Assembly: GCA_947427325.1 (NCBI GenBank)
Contig: CANEHP010000052.1
Coordinates: forward strand, 1-12,153
Origin: an uncultured Clostridia bacterium
GTDB lineage: Bacteria > Bacillota > Clostridia > Oscillospirales > Ruminococcaceae
Direction of reading: 5' to 3'
Length of the DNA: 12,153 nt
Shown: in pieces, positions 5,369 through 11,818 of the stretch
How positions within the stretch are numbered: position 1 is the stretch's first letter
Layout: the number at the start of each line of letters is the position of its first letter
Made by a program: the position numbers and the translations under genes
Notes under the pieces: generated by a model
Databases searched by the model: none
Told to the model about the DNA's origin: nothing
Seen by the model: only the letters and a program-made list of their open reading frames with translations

Positions 5369-7756
5369 ATGAACAAGGAATATAAAAAATTGGAATTGGA
5401 CAAGGTTCTGACCTTGTTATCGGAAAACGCATGGAGCGATGTTTGCAAGGAACAGTGCCTTAAAACAGAACCCATATTTGATTTGGAGCGGTGCAGAAGA
5501 GAGCTTAAAAAGACTGATGACGCATTTGTTTTGTCAAGCAAATTCGGCACTCCCAGATTCAGCAATATTAAAGATGTGTGCGGCAGCGTTAAAAGAGCTT
5601 ACGGAGGCGCGGCTCTTTCTTTAAGAGAGCTGCTTGACATTTCCGCCGTGCTTAGGGAGATTTCGGGGCTTCGCAGCTGGTATTCCCAATGTTCGGGAAT
5701 AGAAAATACCTTGCAGGAGTATTTTGAACTGCTTGTACCCGATAAATCCTTACAGGAAGCAATAGACAATGCAATTTTATCAGAGGAAGAGATATCCGAC
5801 AGCGCAAGCCCCGAGCTTTCAAGAATACGCCGTTCCATTGCCCGTCAAAGCGCAAATATCAGAGAACAGCTAAATAAGCTTATAAAAAACCAAGAAACGA
5901 AAAAATACTTGCAGGAAAGCCTTATTACTCAAAGAGACGGAAGATTTGTAGTGCCTGTTAAGGTGGAGCATAAGTCGGAAATAAACGGACTTGTCCATGA
6001 CGTTTCCTCCAGCGGCGCAACACTGTTTATCGAACCCATAAGCGTTGTTGAAGCCAACAACGAAATCAGAGTTTTGGAAGCACAGGAGCAGGCGGAAATC
6101 GAGCGTATTATAAAAAATCTTTCCCAAAGGGCAGGGGAGCGCTCGGAGGATATTATAACAGGCTACAATAACGCCATAAAACTTGAACAGTACTTTGCCA
6201 AAGCCTACTTCGGCGCAAAAATGAAAGGAACAGCTCCGGAAATCACAGAAGAACCGATTTTGATCTTGAACAAGGCAAGGCATCCCTTAATTGATCATAA
6301 AGCTGTTGTTCCTATAACAATGGAATTAGGAACGACTTACAACTGCCTTATTATAACAGGTCCTAACACGGGTGGTAAAACCGTATCAATAAAGACCGCA
6401 GGGCTGCTTGCGCTTATGGCTGCATGCGGTTTGATGATTCCTGCCGCCGACGGCAGCAAAATCGGATTGTTTAACGGTATTAGAGCGGATATAGGTGATG
6501 AGCAGAGTATTGAACAAAGCTTATCTACCTTTTCCTCACATATGAATAATATTATAAGCATTTTAAAGGATTGCGGTAGCGGTTCGCTTATTTTGCTTGA
6601 CGAATTGGGTTCGGGTACAGACCCTGTTGAGGGCGCAGCTTTGGCAGTGTCAATTCTCAAAACCCTAAAAAACAAGGGCTGCTTTATTATTGCAACTACC
6701 CACTACCAAGAGGTAAAAATGTTCGCTATTGAGGAAGAGGGAGTAGAAAATGCCTGCTGTGAGTTTGACGTTGCCACCTTGCAGCCTACCTATAAGCTGA
6801 TAATCGGCGTTCCCGGCAAATCCAACGCTTTTGCCATCGTTCAACGTCTTGGAATGAATGAAGATATAATAAACTCGGCACAGTCTCTTGTGGGTGAAGA
6901 AAACAAGCGTTTTGAACGTGTCGTGGAGGATCTGGAAAGGTCAAGGCAGGAGTTGGAGCTTTTAAAGGAGGACATAGCCAAGGAGCAGCGAAAAACGGCA
7001 GAGCTAACTGCACAGATAGAAAAAGAGCGCTTGGAAGCGGAAAAGGCAAAGGAATTTGAGATTTCAAAGGCACGTCAGCAGGCGATGAGTATTGTTGAAG
7101 AGGTTAGATTTGAAGCGGATTTGCTTATGGAAAATCTGGAAAAGCTGCGCAAGGAAAAAGCGGCGGCGGATTTTGCGGAAAAAGTGAAATCTTCTCATTC
7201 AAAAGTCAATTCTACGCTTAATAAAATGTATGATATTGCCAATCCAGTTACAGAAAAGAAAAACGAAAAGTATCAGCTGCCGCGCGCACTAAAACTGAAC
7301 GATAAGGTTATTCTTACGGATATCGATAAAGAGGGAACTGTCGTTTCCTTGCCCGACGGCTCAGGCAACTGCTTTGTTATGGTGGGAATTATCCGCACCA
7401 AAACAAATATAAGCAATTTGAGGCTACAGGAGCAGCAAAAGAACGCTTCATCAAGCAAAAAGAACGCAAAGGGAAGCGTTACACGGTCCGTTCAGTCAAA
7501 TGCAACAAGAAAATCAAGTATGGAGCTTGATATCAGAGGAATGACCTCCGACGAAGGAATTATGGAGGTTGACGGATTTATAGACAACTGTATTATGAGC
7601 GGTATTAAAATAATAACCATTATTCACGGAAAGGGAACAGGTGCATTAAGAGAAGCCGTTCATCGTTTTTTAAAGCAAAACAAATATGTTAAGAGTTACC
7701 GCCTCGGCGTTTACGGTGAGGGAGAAGCGGGCGTTACTGTTGTAGAACTAAAATAA
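5369..7756 (+). CDS. mutS2: Endonuclease MutS2 with Smr domain
   Basis: 795 residues, close to the usual 780-790. It lacks the mismatch-recognition domain of MutS. Residues 1-310 form the core and lever. The ATPase has Walker A GPNTGGKT (331-338), the DIGDEQSIEQSLSTFSSHM region (374-392) and Walker B LILLDELGSGTDP (407-419). A long charged coiled coil spans about 505-610. A KOW-like beta segment (LNDKVILTDIDKEGTVVSL, 643-661) and a polar linker of Ser, Lys and Asn (687-717) lead to the Smr nuclease domain, with LDIRGMT (720-726) and HGKGTGALR (753-761). MutS2 limits homologous recombination in some species and in Bacillus acts on collided ribosomes. The SD AAAAAGGAA lies about 9 bases before the ATG, 26 bases after recO. 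In Bacillus mutS2 is elsewhere, so its place after recO is a lineage trait. Confidence 0.95.
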   Translation: MNKEYKKLELDKVLTLLSENAWSDVCKEQCLKTEPIFDLERCRRELKKTDDAFVLSSKFGTPRFSNIKDVCGSVKRAYGGAALSLRELLDISAVLREISGLRSWYSQCSGIENTLQEYFELLVPDKSLQEAIDNAILSEEEISDSASPELSRIRRSIARQSANIREQLNKLIKNQETKKYLQESLITQRDGRFVVPVKVEHKSEINGLVHDVSSSGATLFIEPISVVEANNEIRVLEAQEQAEIERIIKNLSQRAGERSEDIITGYNNAIKLEQYFAKAYFGAKMKGTAPEITEEPILILNKARHPLIDHKAVVPITMELGTTYNCLIITGPNTGGKTVSIKTAGLLALMAACGLMIPAADGSKIGLFNGIRADIGDEQSIEQSLSTFSSHMNNIISILKDCGSGSLILLDELGSGTDPVEGAALAVSILKTLKNKGCFIIATTHYQEVKMFAIEEEGVENACCEFDVATLQPTYKLIIGVPGKSNAFAIVQRLGMNEDIINSAQSLVGEENKRFERVVEDLERSRQELELLKEDIAKEQRKTAELTAQIEKERLEAEKAKEFEISKARQQAMSIVEEVRFEADLLMENLEKLRKEKAAADFAEKVKSSHSKVNSTLNKMYDIANPVTEKKNEKYQLPRALKLNDKVILTDIDKEGTVVSLPDGSGNCFVMVGIIRTKTNISNLRLQEQQKNASSSKKNAKGSVTRSVQSNATRKSSMELDIRGMTSDEGIMEVDGFIDNCIMSGIKIITIIHGKGTGALREAVHRFLKQNKYVKSYRLGVYGEGEAGVTVVELK

Positions 7757-7758
7757 AC

Positions 7759-7803
7759 TAAGGCAACACCGACGTTAGGCGGTCATTTTGCGGTGTTGCC
7801 TTA
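7759..7803 (+). terminator. Hairpin with 13-bp arms directly after mutS2; probable transcription end
   Basis: TAAGGCAACACCG (7759-7771) and CGGTGTTGCCTTA (7791-7803) are perfect reverse complements around a 19-base loop, beginning 2 bases after the mutS2 stop codon. Position and stability suit the end of the long operon. It lacks a proper downstream T-run on either strand (TTAAATATAG on plus), so it is not a textbook intrinsic terminator. The loop can also pair ACCG (7768-7771) with CGGT (7780-7783). It may instead be a dispersed palindromic repeat. Confidence 0.5.
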
Positions 7804-7930
7804 AATATAGGGAAGGATTGGAGAAAAGCAAGCGCACTCCGATTGCTTGCCATTGTACTTTTGAATGCGTGAAAAACGGGTACATTACATCACAACAGTA
7901 ATGTCTTGACAGCATGAATTTCAAAAAATC

Positions 7931-7983
7931 AAACAGGGTTGCATTTTCTGCTTAAAAAATAGGCAGAAAATGCAACCCTGTTT
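7931..7983 (-). terminator. Perfect 21-bp hairpin, intrinsic terminator of the recombinase gene
   Basis: Arms 7931-7951 and 7963-7983 are exactly complementary (21 bp) around an 11-base A-rich loop. Read on the minus strand, the stem ends CCCTGTTT and is followed by GATTTTTTGA, a good U-run, about 65 bases after the recombinase stop. On the plus strand only TTT follows, so termination there would be weak. The stem is longer than needed for a terminator. Confidence 0.7.
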
Positions 7984-8012
7984 AGATAGAAAATAATATA
8001 AAATTTCACGGC

Positions 8013-8025
8013 TTTTTACAGCCCC
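8013..8025 (+). repeat. 13-bp direct repeat, copy 1 (TTTTTACAGCCCC)
   Basis: TTTTTACAGCCCC occurs here and again at 9393-9405 in the same orientation. The two copies lie outside the 3' and 5' ends of the recombinase gene, about 1.38 kb apart. The match stops exactly at 13 bases on both sides. It could be a target duplication or attachment-site core around the recombinase segment, or chance. Confidence 0.4.
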
Positions 8026-8047
8026 TTGTCAGTCTATCAGCGGCAAG

Positions 8048-9076
8048 CTAAGTGTTTTTTTCCGATTTATCAGGTGCGTTTATTTCAGATAAAGGGTTTT
8101 GTTCCATAGCCTGTTTAATTTGGCTATCGGAAACATGGGTATAAATTTGCGTGGTATTAAGGTTTTCGTGACCCAAAACCTCCTTTAAAATACGGACGTC
8201 GACGCCATTTTGGTACATTAAGGTTGCTGCGGTATGTCTAAGCTTATGTACTGAAAAGCCATATCCGGCTAAGCCTGATTTCATCAGCTTTTCTTCAATT
8301 ATTTGCTCAACCCGGCGATTGGATATTCTTTTATTTCTGCTGCTTAAAAAAAGTGCTTTTTCGCCCTGAACATTTGGACGAACCTTTAAATAAGCTTCAT
8401 AAGCGGAAACACAGGCATTATTTAAATAAATAATCCGCTCTTTATTACCTTTACCTGTAACCTTTACGAATGAATATTGCTGATTGGTTTTAGGATCTGT
8501 GGATCTAATATAATCATTAATCGAAATACCCACAAGCTCAGAAAGACGCATTCCGCAATTTAAAAAGAAGGTAATCATACAGTAATCACGGGAATCTGTC
8601 CAATCCTGTATATCAGAGCATTCTGCAAGCAGCTGATTAGCTTGTTCGATTGTCAAGTGCTTAGGCAAGGCGTTTTTTGGCGATGAAAGCTGCAATTTTG
8701 CCGCAGGACTTACCTCAAACCAACCCTTATTATCTGTTAGGTACTTGAAAAACTGTCTAATTGAGACAGCCTTACGAGCGCGAGCTTTTTGGTGATTTTC
8801 ACGCATATCTAAAGTAAAAGTCAAAAAACCGAGAATATCACTTAAAGATACAGACTTAATATATTCAATGGGAGTATCGTAAATTTTTATTTTGGAAAAG
8901 TCTTCTTTTTGCAATTCAAAATTTTTTCGTACTTTCAGATAACGAAAAAATAAACGCAGGTCGCAGTAATAATTTTTTACAGTTAGCGCAGAGCGGTTTT
9001 TTATTGTTTTCATATAATCTAAAAACTCAACGAGGTAATCAGGGGCATCATCACGATAGTTGAAGGTTGTTGACAT
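8048..9076 (-). CDS. Tyrosine recombinase (XerC/XerD-like integrase)
   Basis: 342 residues from the ATG at 9076. The N-terminal SAM-like core-binding domain spans about 11-115 (APDYLVEFLDYMKTIKNRS onward). The catalytic domain holds every active-site residue: Arg177 (GMRLSELVG), Lys209 (VTGKGNKER), His277 and Arg280 (HKLRHTAATLM), His303 (LGHENL) and the nucleophile Tyr312 (IYTHVS). It should therefore cut and rejoin DNA through a 3'-phosphotyrosine. The frame is open to an ATG at 9091, but that ATG overlaps the GGAGAT ribosome site serving the ATG at 9076. It is about 40 residues longer than classic XerC/XerD, mostly between the domains. The opening 'YRDDAP..V.EFL.YM.TIK' recalls XerC/D-like proteins widespread in Clostridia, so it may be a resident chromosomal enzyme rather than a prophage integrase. 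No excisionase or phage gene is adjacent. It converges on mutS2. Confidence 0.9.
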   Translation of the reverse strand: MSTTFNYRDDAPDYLVEFLDYMKTIKNRSALTVKNYYCDLRLFFRYLKVRKNFELQKEDFSKIKIYDTPIEYIKSVSLSDILGFLTFTLDMRENHQKARARKAVSIRQFFKYLTDNKGWFEVSPAAKLQLSSPKNALPKHLTIEQANQLLAECSDIQDWTDSRDYCMITFFLNCGMRLSELVGISINDYIRSTDPKTNQQYSFVKVTGKGNKERIIYLNNACVSAYEAYLKVRPNVQGEKALFLSSRNKRISNRRVEQIIEEKLMKSGLAGYGFSVHKLRHTAATLMYQNGVDVRILKEVLGHENLNTTQIYTHVSDSQIKQAMEQNPLSEINAPDKSEKNT

Positions 9077-9083
9077 GGTTTTT

Positions 9084-9089
9084 ATCTCC
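9084..9089 (-). promoter_or_regulatory. Ribosome site deciding the recombinase start
   Basis: On the minus strand GGAGAT lies 7 bases before the ATG at 9076. The first two G bases of this site overlap the alternative upstream ATG at 9091, which has no ribosome site of its own at proper spacing. Hence the shorter, 342-residue product is preferred. Confidence 0.65.
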
Positions 9090-9137
9090 ATTATTTTTTG
9101 TGGTATATTGAAGGGCAGTATTAAAATTTAAATACAG

Positions 9138-9171
9138 TTGATTGCGTAAAATGAAAATTTTACGCAATCAA
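9138..9171. repeat. Perfect 34-base palindrome upstream of the recombinase
   Basis: TTGATTGCGTAAAAT (9138-9152) and ATTTTACGCAATCAA (9157-9171) are exact reverse complements separated by GAAA. It lies 62 bases from the recombinase start, on its upstream side. As plus-strand RNA it would be a 15-bp stem with a GNRA-type loop; as DNA it is a dyad of the kind bound by dimeric regulators or recombinases. On the minus strand it could be a weak cotH terminator, but the following CTGTATTTAAATTTT is a poor U-run. Confidence 0.75.
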
Positions 9172-9206
9172 GGGAAGCGTTTAATTGAAAATTTACAGTT
9201 TACAGT

Positions 9207-9234
9207 TGATAGTTAGCGTATGATAGTTAGCGTA
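9207..9234 (+). repeat. Exact 14-bp tandem repeat (2 copies of TGATAGTTAGCGTA)
   Basis: TGATAGTTAGCGTA occupies 9207-9220 and again 9221-9234 without a gap. It lies in the left arm of the MITE-like element and has no counterpart in the right arm, so it probably arose by local duplication after or during spread. Confidence 0.85.
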
Positions 9235-9347
9235 ACGGCTTCGCCGATCTAAAATATCATTAGCCGGTCTTATTATAATCTATGCAAATGTGGTATTTTT
9301 TTAAAGAAACGGCTTGAAATGTCGGCAGAAACGTAAAATTTCAAATC

Positions 9348-9364
9348 TGTCGGCGAAGCCGACA
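9348..9364 (+). repeat. Compact GAA-loop hairpin in the right arm of the element
   Basis: TGTCGGCGAAGCCGACA forms 7 bp around a GAA loop. It contains GCGAAGC, known from structural work as an unusually stable DNA mini-hairpin. The inverse sequence at 9236-9246 places the same motif on the other strand, so each strand of the element has one. Confidence 0.7.
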
Positions 9365-9392
9365 CCTTAACTTTCAACTGTCAGCTTTCAAT

Positions 9393-9405
9393 TTTTTACA
9401 GCCCC
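9393..9405 (+). repeat. 13-bp direct repeat, copy 2 (TTTTTACAGCCCC)
   Basis: Second copy of the sequence at 8013-8025, abutting the right end of the MITE-like element and lying 27 bases from the cotH stop codon. Together the copies bracket the recombinase gene, the palindrome and the element. Confidence 0.4.
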
Positions 9406-9431
9406 GGCTGATTCAATATTTTTCTATTCCA

Positions 9432-11792
9432 TTACCACCCGGCAGCCTTAATCTCATAAGCTCCATCCTCTCTTCTTACAAGCACCTCGCCTTTTTTCAT
9501 ATCCACAACTTCAGCCCTTGAAATAATATTTCCCTCAGAATCTGATAAATAAACGGTTTCTCCTGTTTTCAAATTAAAATTTGTCACAAGCTTTTTTAAA
9601 GAGGATTCTTCTTTATTATTTTTACAAACGACAGTAAGCTCGCTTTCCGCATTTATAGTAACGGTTGGAATTGTCCAGCGGTCAAGCTGATTGAAATTAT
9701 CCGAAAGAAAATAATTGCTGATTGTAACCGGTTCGGAATTTGGATTATACAGGACTATGCTGTCGCCTTTTCCGGCTGTGTCAAGCTTGCTGATATATAT
9801 ATTTTCTCCTGTAAAACCGATTTTTTCGTAAACGGCTTTTATTTGCAGCCTTCCGTCAACAGCCATTTTGCTGTCGACGGTGATTTCGCTGTTTTCAAAA
9901 TGATCTCCATTAATATCCCAATATAAGAATTTATACCCTGCATAAGCTTTTGCAGATAATTTTACCAAGCATTCTTTAAAATAATTTCTTGTTTCACTTG
10001 ATTCGCTGCTGACTTTAACTGAATTTAAATAAACAGCTCCGCCTTTGCCTGAAGCGGCTGTAACCGAATACATTTCGTCACCGTAGCCAAGTACCTTTTG
10101 CATATCCTTTAGCATTATTTTTTCACGATTCATGAAAAAGTCTCTTATTTGATTTCGGCTGTCATTAAAGGTATTTTCGTTTGCCCAGGTTGATGTAATT
10201 CCTTTATTTAAAGCATACATACATTCCTTATTACATAAAGCAATTTTTTCGGTGATTACTTTATTTGCATTTTCATAACCGAGTTTTCCATACATTAAGT
10301 CGCATATTGTATTGGCAAATTGCGCCTTCATGTCATCTCTCTCAAGTACAGCCTTTAAAAGCACAGATTCACCTTGCATATGCTGTCCGTTAAACAAATA
10401 TGAAATAGTCGGCTCTTTGTAGCCATTTCCGTAAAGTCCCATACCATATTCTGCATCAAAAAGCAGAAATCTCCACTTACCGTCCAAATATTGACTGTTT
10501 GTTTCTTCGCCTTCAGACGGATAATAGCGCCATGCTTTAAAATTATTCCCGGGCCAGTCCTCATTGTTGATATATACCTGAAATGCGTAATACAGCATAA
10601 AATTATCCATATCAACCAAGCTGCAAAATTCCTCAAACCTTGAATCATCGGTTAACCCGCTTTTTGCCAAATCAAGCATATAGTTATAATCATTTAAGCT
10701 TTGCTCATCGTCATAACTATCAATTTCAGCTTCCTGACCTCCCACTATTTTGAAATTATCCTTGTTTCCTCCATATGTAGCTTCCAAATAATCGTTGCAG
10801 TAAGCTTCGTGAAGCCAAGCAAAGCCGTAATATTTACCGTTAAGAAATACGGCGGCTGGAACAGTTTCCTGCGTATCGGGCAGTCCTGCCTGCTTTGCAA
10901 GCTCCATAGCTATTTCGTCACGAACGCATGCAAAATCTCTGTCATTTGCATTATTTCTAAGGGTAATCCTGTCATATCTTGTTATAAGCTGACCGTAAGC
11001 GTCAGACGCTGCGCCGAAAAACGGATACTTAAACTTTCCGTTTCCCTCGCTGTATTCATTCCTTGCAATAAGCCGCCATGATTTTTGTTTATTTGCTCTG
11101 GAATATCCGCCGACCACTCTTCCGCCTGCCGCTTGATTAATAAGCTGATTTCCCTTGCTGTCATATACTTCAACATACATATCTCTTTCGCTTTCACGAC
11201 CGCTCATATACCAGTTCGCAGGTGCGTTATAGGGAATTTCTCCGCCTTCGTATTCATTTTCCAGCCATTGATCACGAATATAGCCCTCAACGCAAACCCC
11301 GTAATAATAATCATAAAGATTATAAGGATCCGAGGACAAAACAAAAACATAAGTAGAATCGTCAAATCTTTCAAACACTTCCTTGCCTGTAATATAGCTT
11401 TTTGTTTGAACAGCTGACTGATCTTCACCTTTTATGGCTATCGCCTTTATAGTAGTGGCTTTAACTTCCGAACCTGATTTTATGTTGATTGCGCTCTTAT
11501 ATTTAGTGTCGGTTTTATCAGGCGTAGAGCCGTCCAGGGTATAGTATATCTCTGCTTCCTTGTCCTTACAGGTTATTTCTATCTGAATTGATTCGTTATA
11601 AAAAGTATCCTGATGAGAAAAGCTCATATAAAGAGGATTGGCGTTTTCAACATCGGTCTTTTCAGTATTGTCATTATCTTTGTCAGGCCAAACAGAAAGC
11701 TGTTCCTTTTGTATCTGCGGCGCAAGAACGAGACAAAAGCCCGAAGCTATACCCACAAACAAAACTATAATAAGCACAACTAATTTTTTCAT
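9432..11792 (-). CDS. Secreted or anchored CotH-kinase-family protein with Ig-like, B-repeat-like and lamin-tail-like domains
   Basis: 786 residues. A basic start and hydrophobic segment (4-25) act as signal peptide or anchor; SGFC is not a lipobox. Residues 65-135 (IYYTLDGSTPDKTDTKY, KAIAIKG) match the chitobiase C-terminal/Ig-like type. The CotH domain spans about 148-560: a GGRVVGGYSRANKQKSWR strand-loop with candidate nucleotide-binding Lys237, YINNEDWPGNN (Asp412, Asn416/417) like the catalytic loop, and WRFLLFDAEYG with Asp446 like the metal-binding DFG. Residues 575-656 (AGYKFLYWDINGD) resemble B-repeat modules, and 663-765 resemble a lamin-tail domain. CotH in Bacillus phosphorylates spore-coat proteins; this much longer exported form must have another substrate, not evident here. 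No sortase motif or dockerin is seen. Its SD (GAGG, 11806-11809) lies 13 bases upstream, 26 bases after the preceding gene, probably one operon. Confidence 0.87.
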   Translation of the reverse strand: MKKLVVLIIVLFVGIASGFCLVLAPQIQKEQLSVWPDKDNDNTEKTDVENANPLYMSFSHQDTFYNESIQIEITCKDKEAEIYYTLDGSTPDKTDTKYKSAINIKSGSEVKATTIKAIAIKGEDQSAVQTKSYITGKEVFERFDDSTYVFVLSSDPYNLYDYYYGVCVEGYIRDQWLENEYEGGEIPYNAPANWYMSGRESERDMYVEVYDSKGNQLINQAAGGRVVGGYSRANKQKSWRLIARNEYSEGNGKFKYPFFGAASDAYGQLITRYDRITLRNNANDRDFACVRDEIAMELAKQAGLPDTQETVPAAVFLNGKYYGFAWLHEAYCNDYLEATYGGNKDNFKIVGGQEAEIDSYDDEQSLNDYNYMLDLAKSGLTDDSRFEEFCSLVDMDNFMLYYAFQVYINNEDWPGNNFKAWRYYPSEGEETNSQYLDGKWRFLLFDAEYGMGLYGNGYKEPTISYLFNGQHMQGESVLLKAVLERDDMKAQFANTICDLMYGKLGYENANKVITEKIALCNKECMYALNKGITSTWANENTFNDSRNQIRDFFMNREKIMLKDMQKVLGYGDEMYSVTAASGKGGAVYLNSVKVSSESSETRNYFKECLVKLSAKAYAGYKFLYWDINGDHFENSEITVDSKMAVDGRLQIKAVYEKIGFTGENIYISKLDTAGKGDSIVLYNPNSEPVTISNYFLSDNFNQLDRWTIPTVTINAESELTVVCKNNKEESSLKKLVTNFNLKTGETVYLSDSEGNIISRAEVVDMKKGEVLVRREDGAYEIKAAGW

Positions 11793-11818
11793 AACTAATA
11801 TGTTTCCTCAAATTATTT

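Larger units (their letters stand above)
7757..8047. other. Convergent intergenic region between mutS2 and the recombinase
   Basis: This stretch holds two strong hairpins (separate entries) and half of a 13-bp direct repeat (8013-8025). Between the hairpins are weaker inverted pairs: GCAAGC/GCTTGC around 7830-7850, and ACATTAC/GTAATGT (7882-7888 and 7898-7904, loop of 9). No open frame with a credible start and ribosome site is seen. The middle part, about 7804-7925, has no recognised identity. It could be a decayed mobile fragment or a short structured RNA, but nothing decides between these. Confidence 0.6.
9183..9396. repeat. MITE/BIME-like element with imperfect inverted ends
   Basis: The left end (AATTGAAA..TACAGTT TACAGTTGATAGTTA) and the reverse complement of the right end (AATTGAAAGCTGACAGTTGAAAGTTA) are clearly related, giving inverted ends of about 26-33 bases plus an inner inverted pair: CGGCTTCGCCG (9236-9246) and CGGCGAAGCCG (9351-9361). 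The left end carries stacked TACAGTT/GATAGTT heptads, including an exact 14-base tandem at 9207-9234. There is no coding frame. Total about 210 bp. This is the form of a small non-autonomous palindromic element mobilised or spread in trans; its family is not identified. Confidence 0.6.
9077..9431. other. Intergenic region upstream of the recombinase and downstream of cotH
   Basis: 355 bases without a credible gene. On the minus strand it should hold the recombinase promoter; TATACC at about 9104-9109 could be a -10, but no convincing -35 is found at 17 bases. It contains a perfect 34-base palindrome (9138-9171), a MITE/BIME-like element (about 9183-9396) and the second copy of the 13-bp direct repeat (9393-9405). 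No clear terminator for cotH is visible; CAGCC/GGCTG at 9399-9410 has too small a loop and no U-run. Confidence 0.6.

Noticed and set aside
5870..6283. A 137-codon minus-strand frame inside mutS2
   Set aside because: It is antisense to a complete, conserved gene and has no independent coding evidence.
8048..9076. Prophage or integrative-element integrase
   Set aside because: No excisionase, replication, phage or conjugation genes are next to it, no tRNA attachment site is visible, and the protein style is that of resident clostridial XerC/D-like enzymes.
9077..9091. Upstream ATG for the recombinase adding 5 residues
   Set aside because: That ATG overlaps the GGAGAT ribosome site for the ATG at 9076 and has no ribosome site itself.
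9138..9171. Chromosomal dif site
   Set aside because: The sequence does not resemble the Firmicutes dif consensus as I know it, and its spacer is 4 bases instead of about 6; kept only as an unexplained palindrome.
9183..9396. CRISPR array (because of repeated TACAGTT/GATAGTT units)
   Set aside because: The units are 7-14 bases, contiguous and without spacers, and no cas genes are near.
10701..11081. A 126-codon plus-strand frame opposite the CotH-type gene
   Set aside because: The minus-strand gene is complete and multi-domain across this stretch; the plus-strand frame has no credible start signal.
11718..11792. Lipoprotein signal in the CotH-type protein (SGFC)
   Set aside because: The residue before Cys is Phe, which does not fit the lipobox; treated as ordinary signal peptide or anchor.
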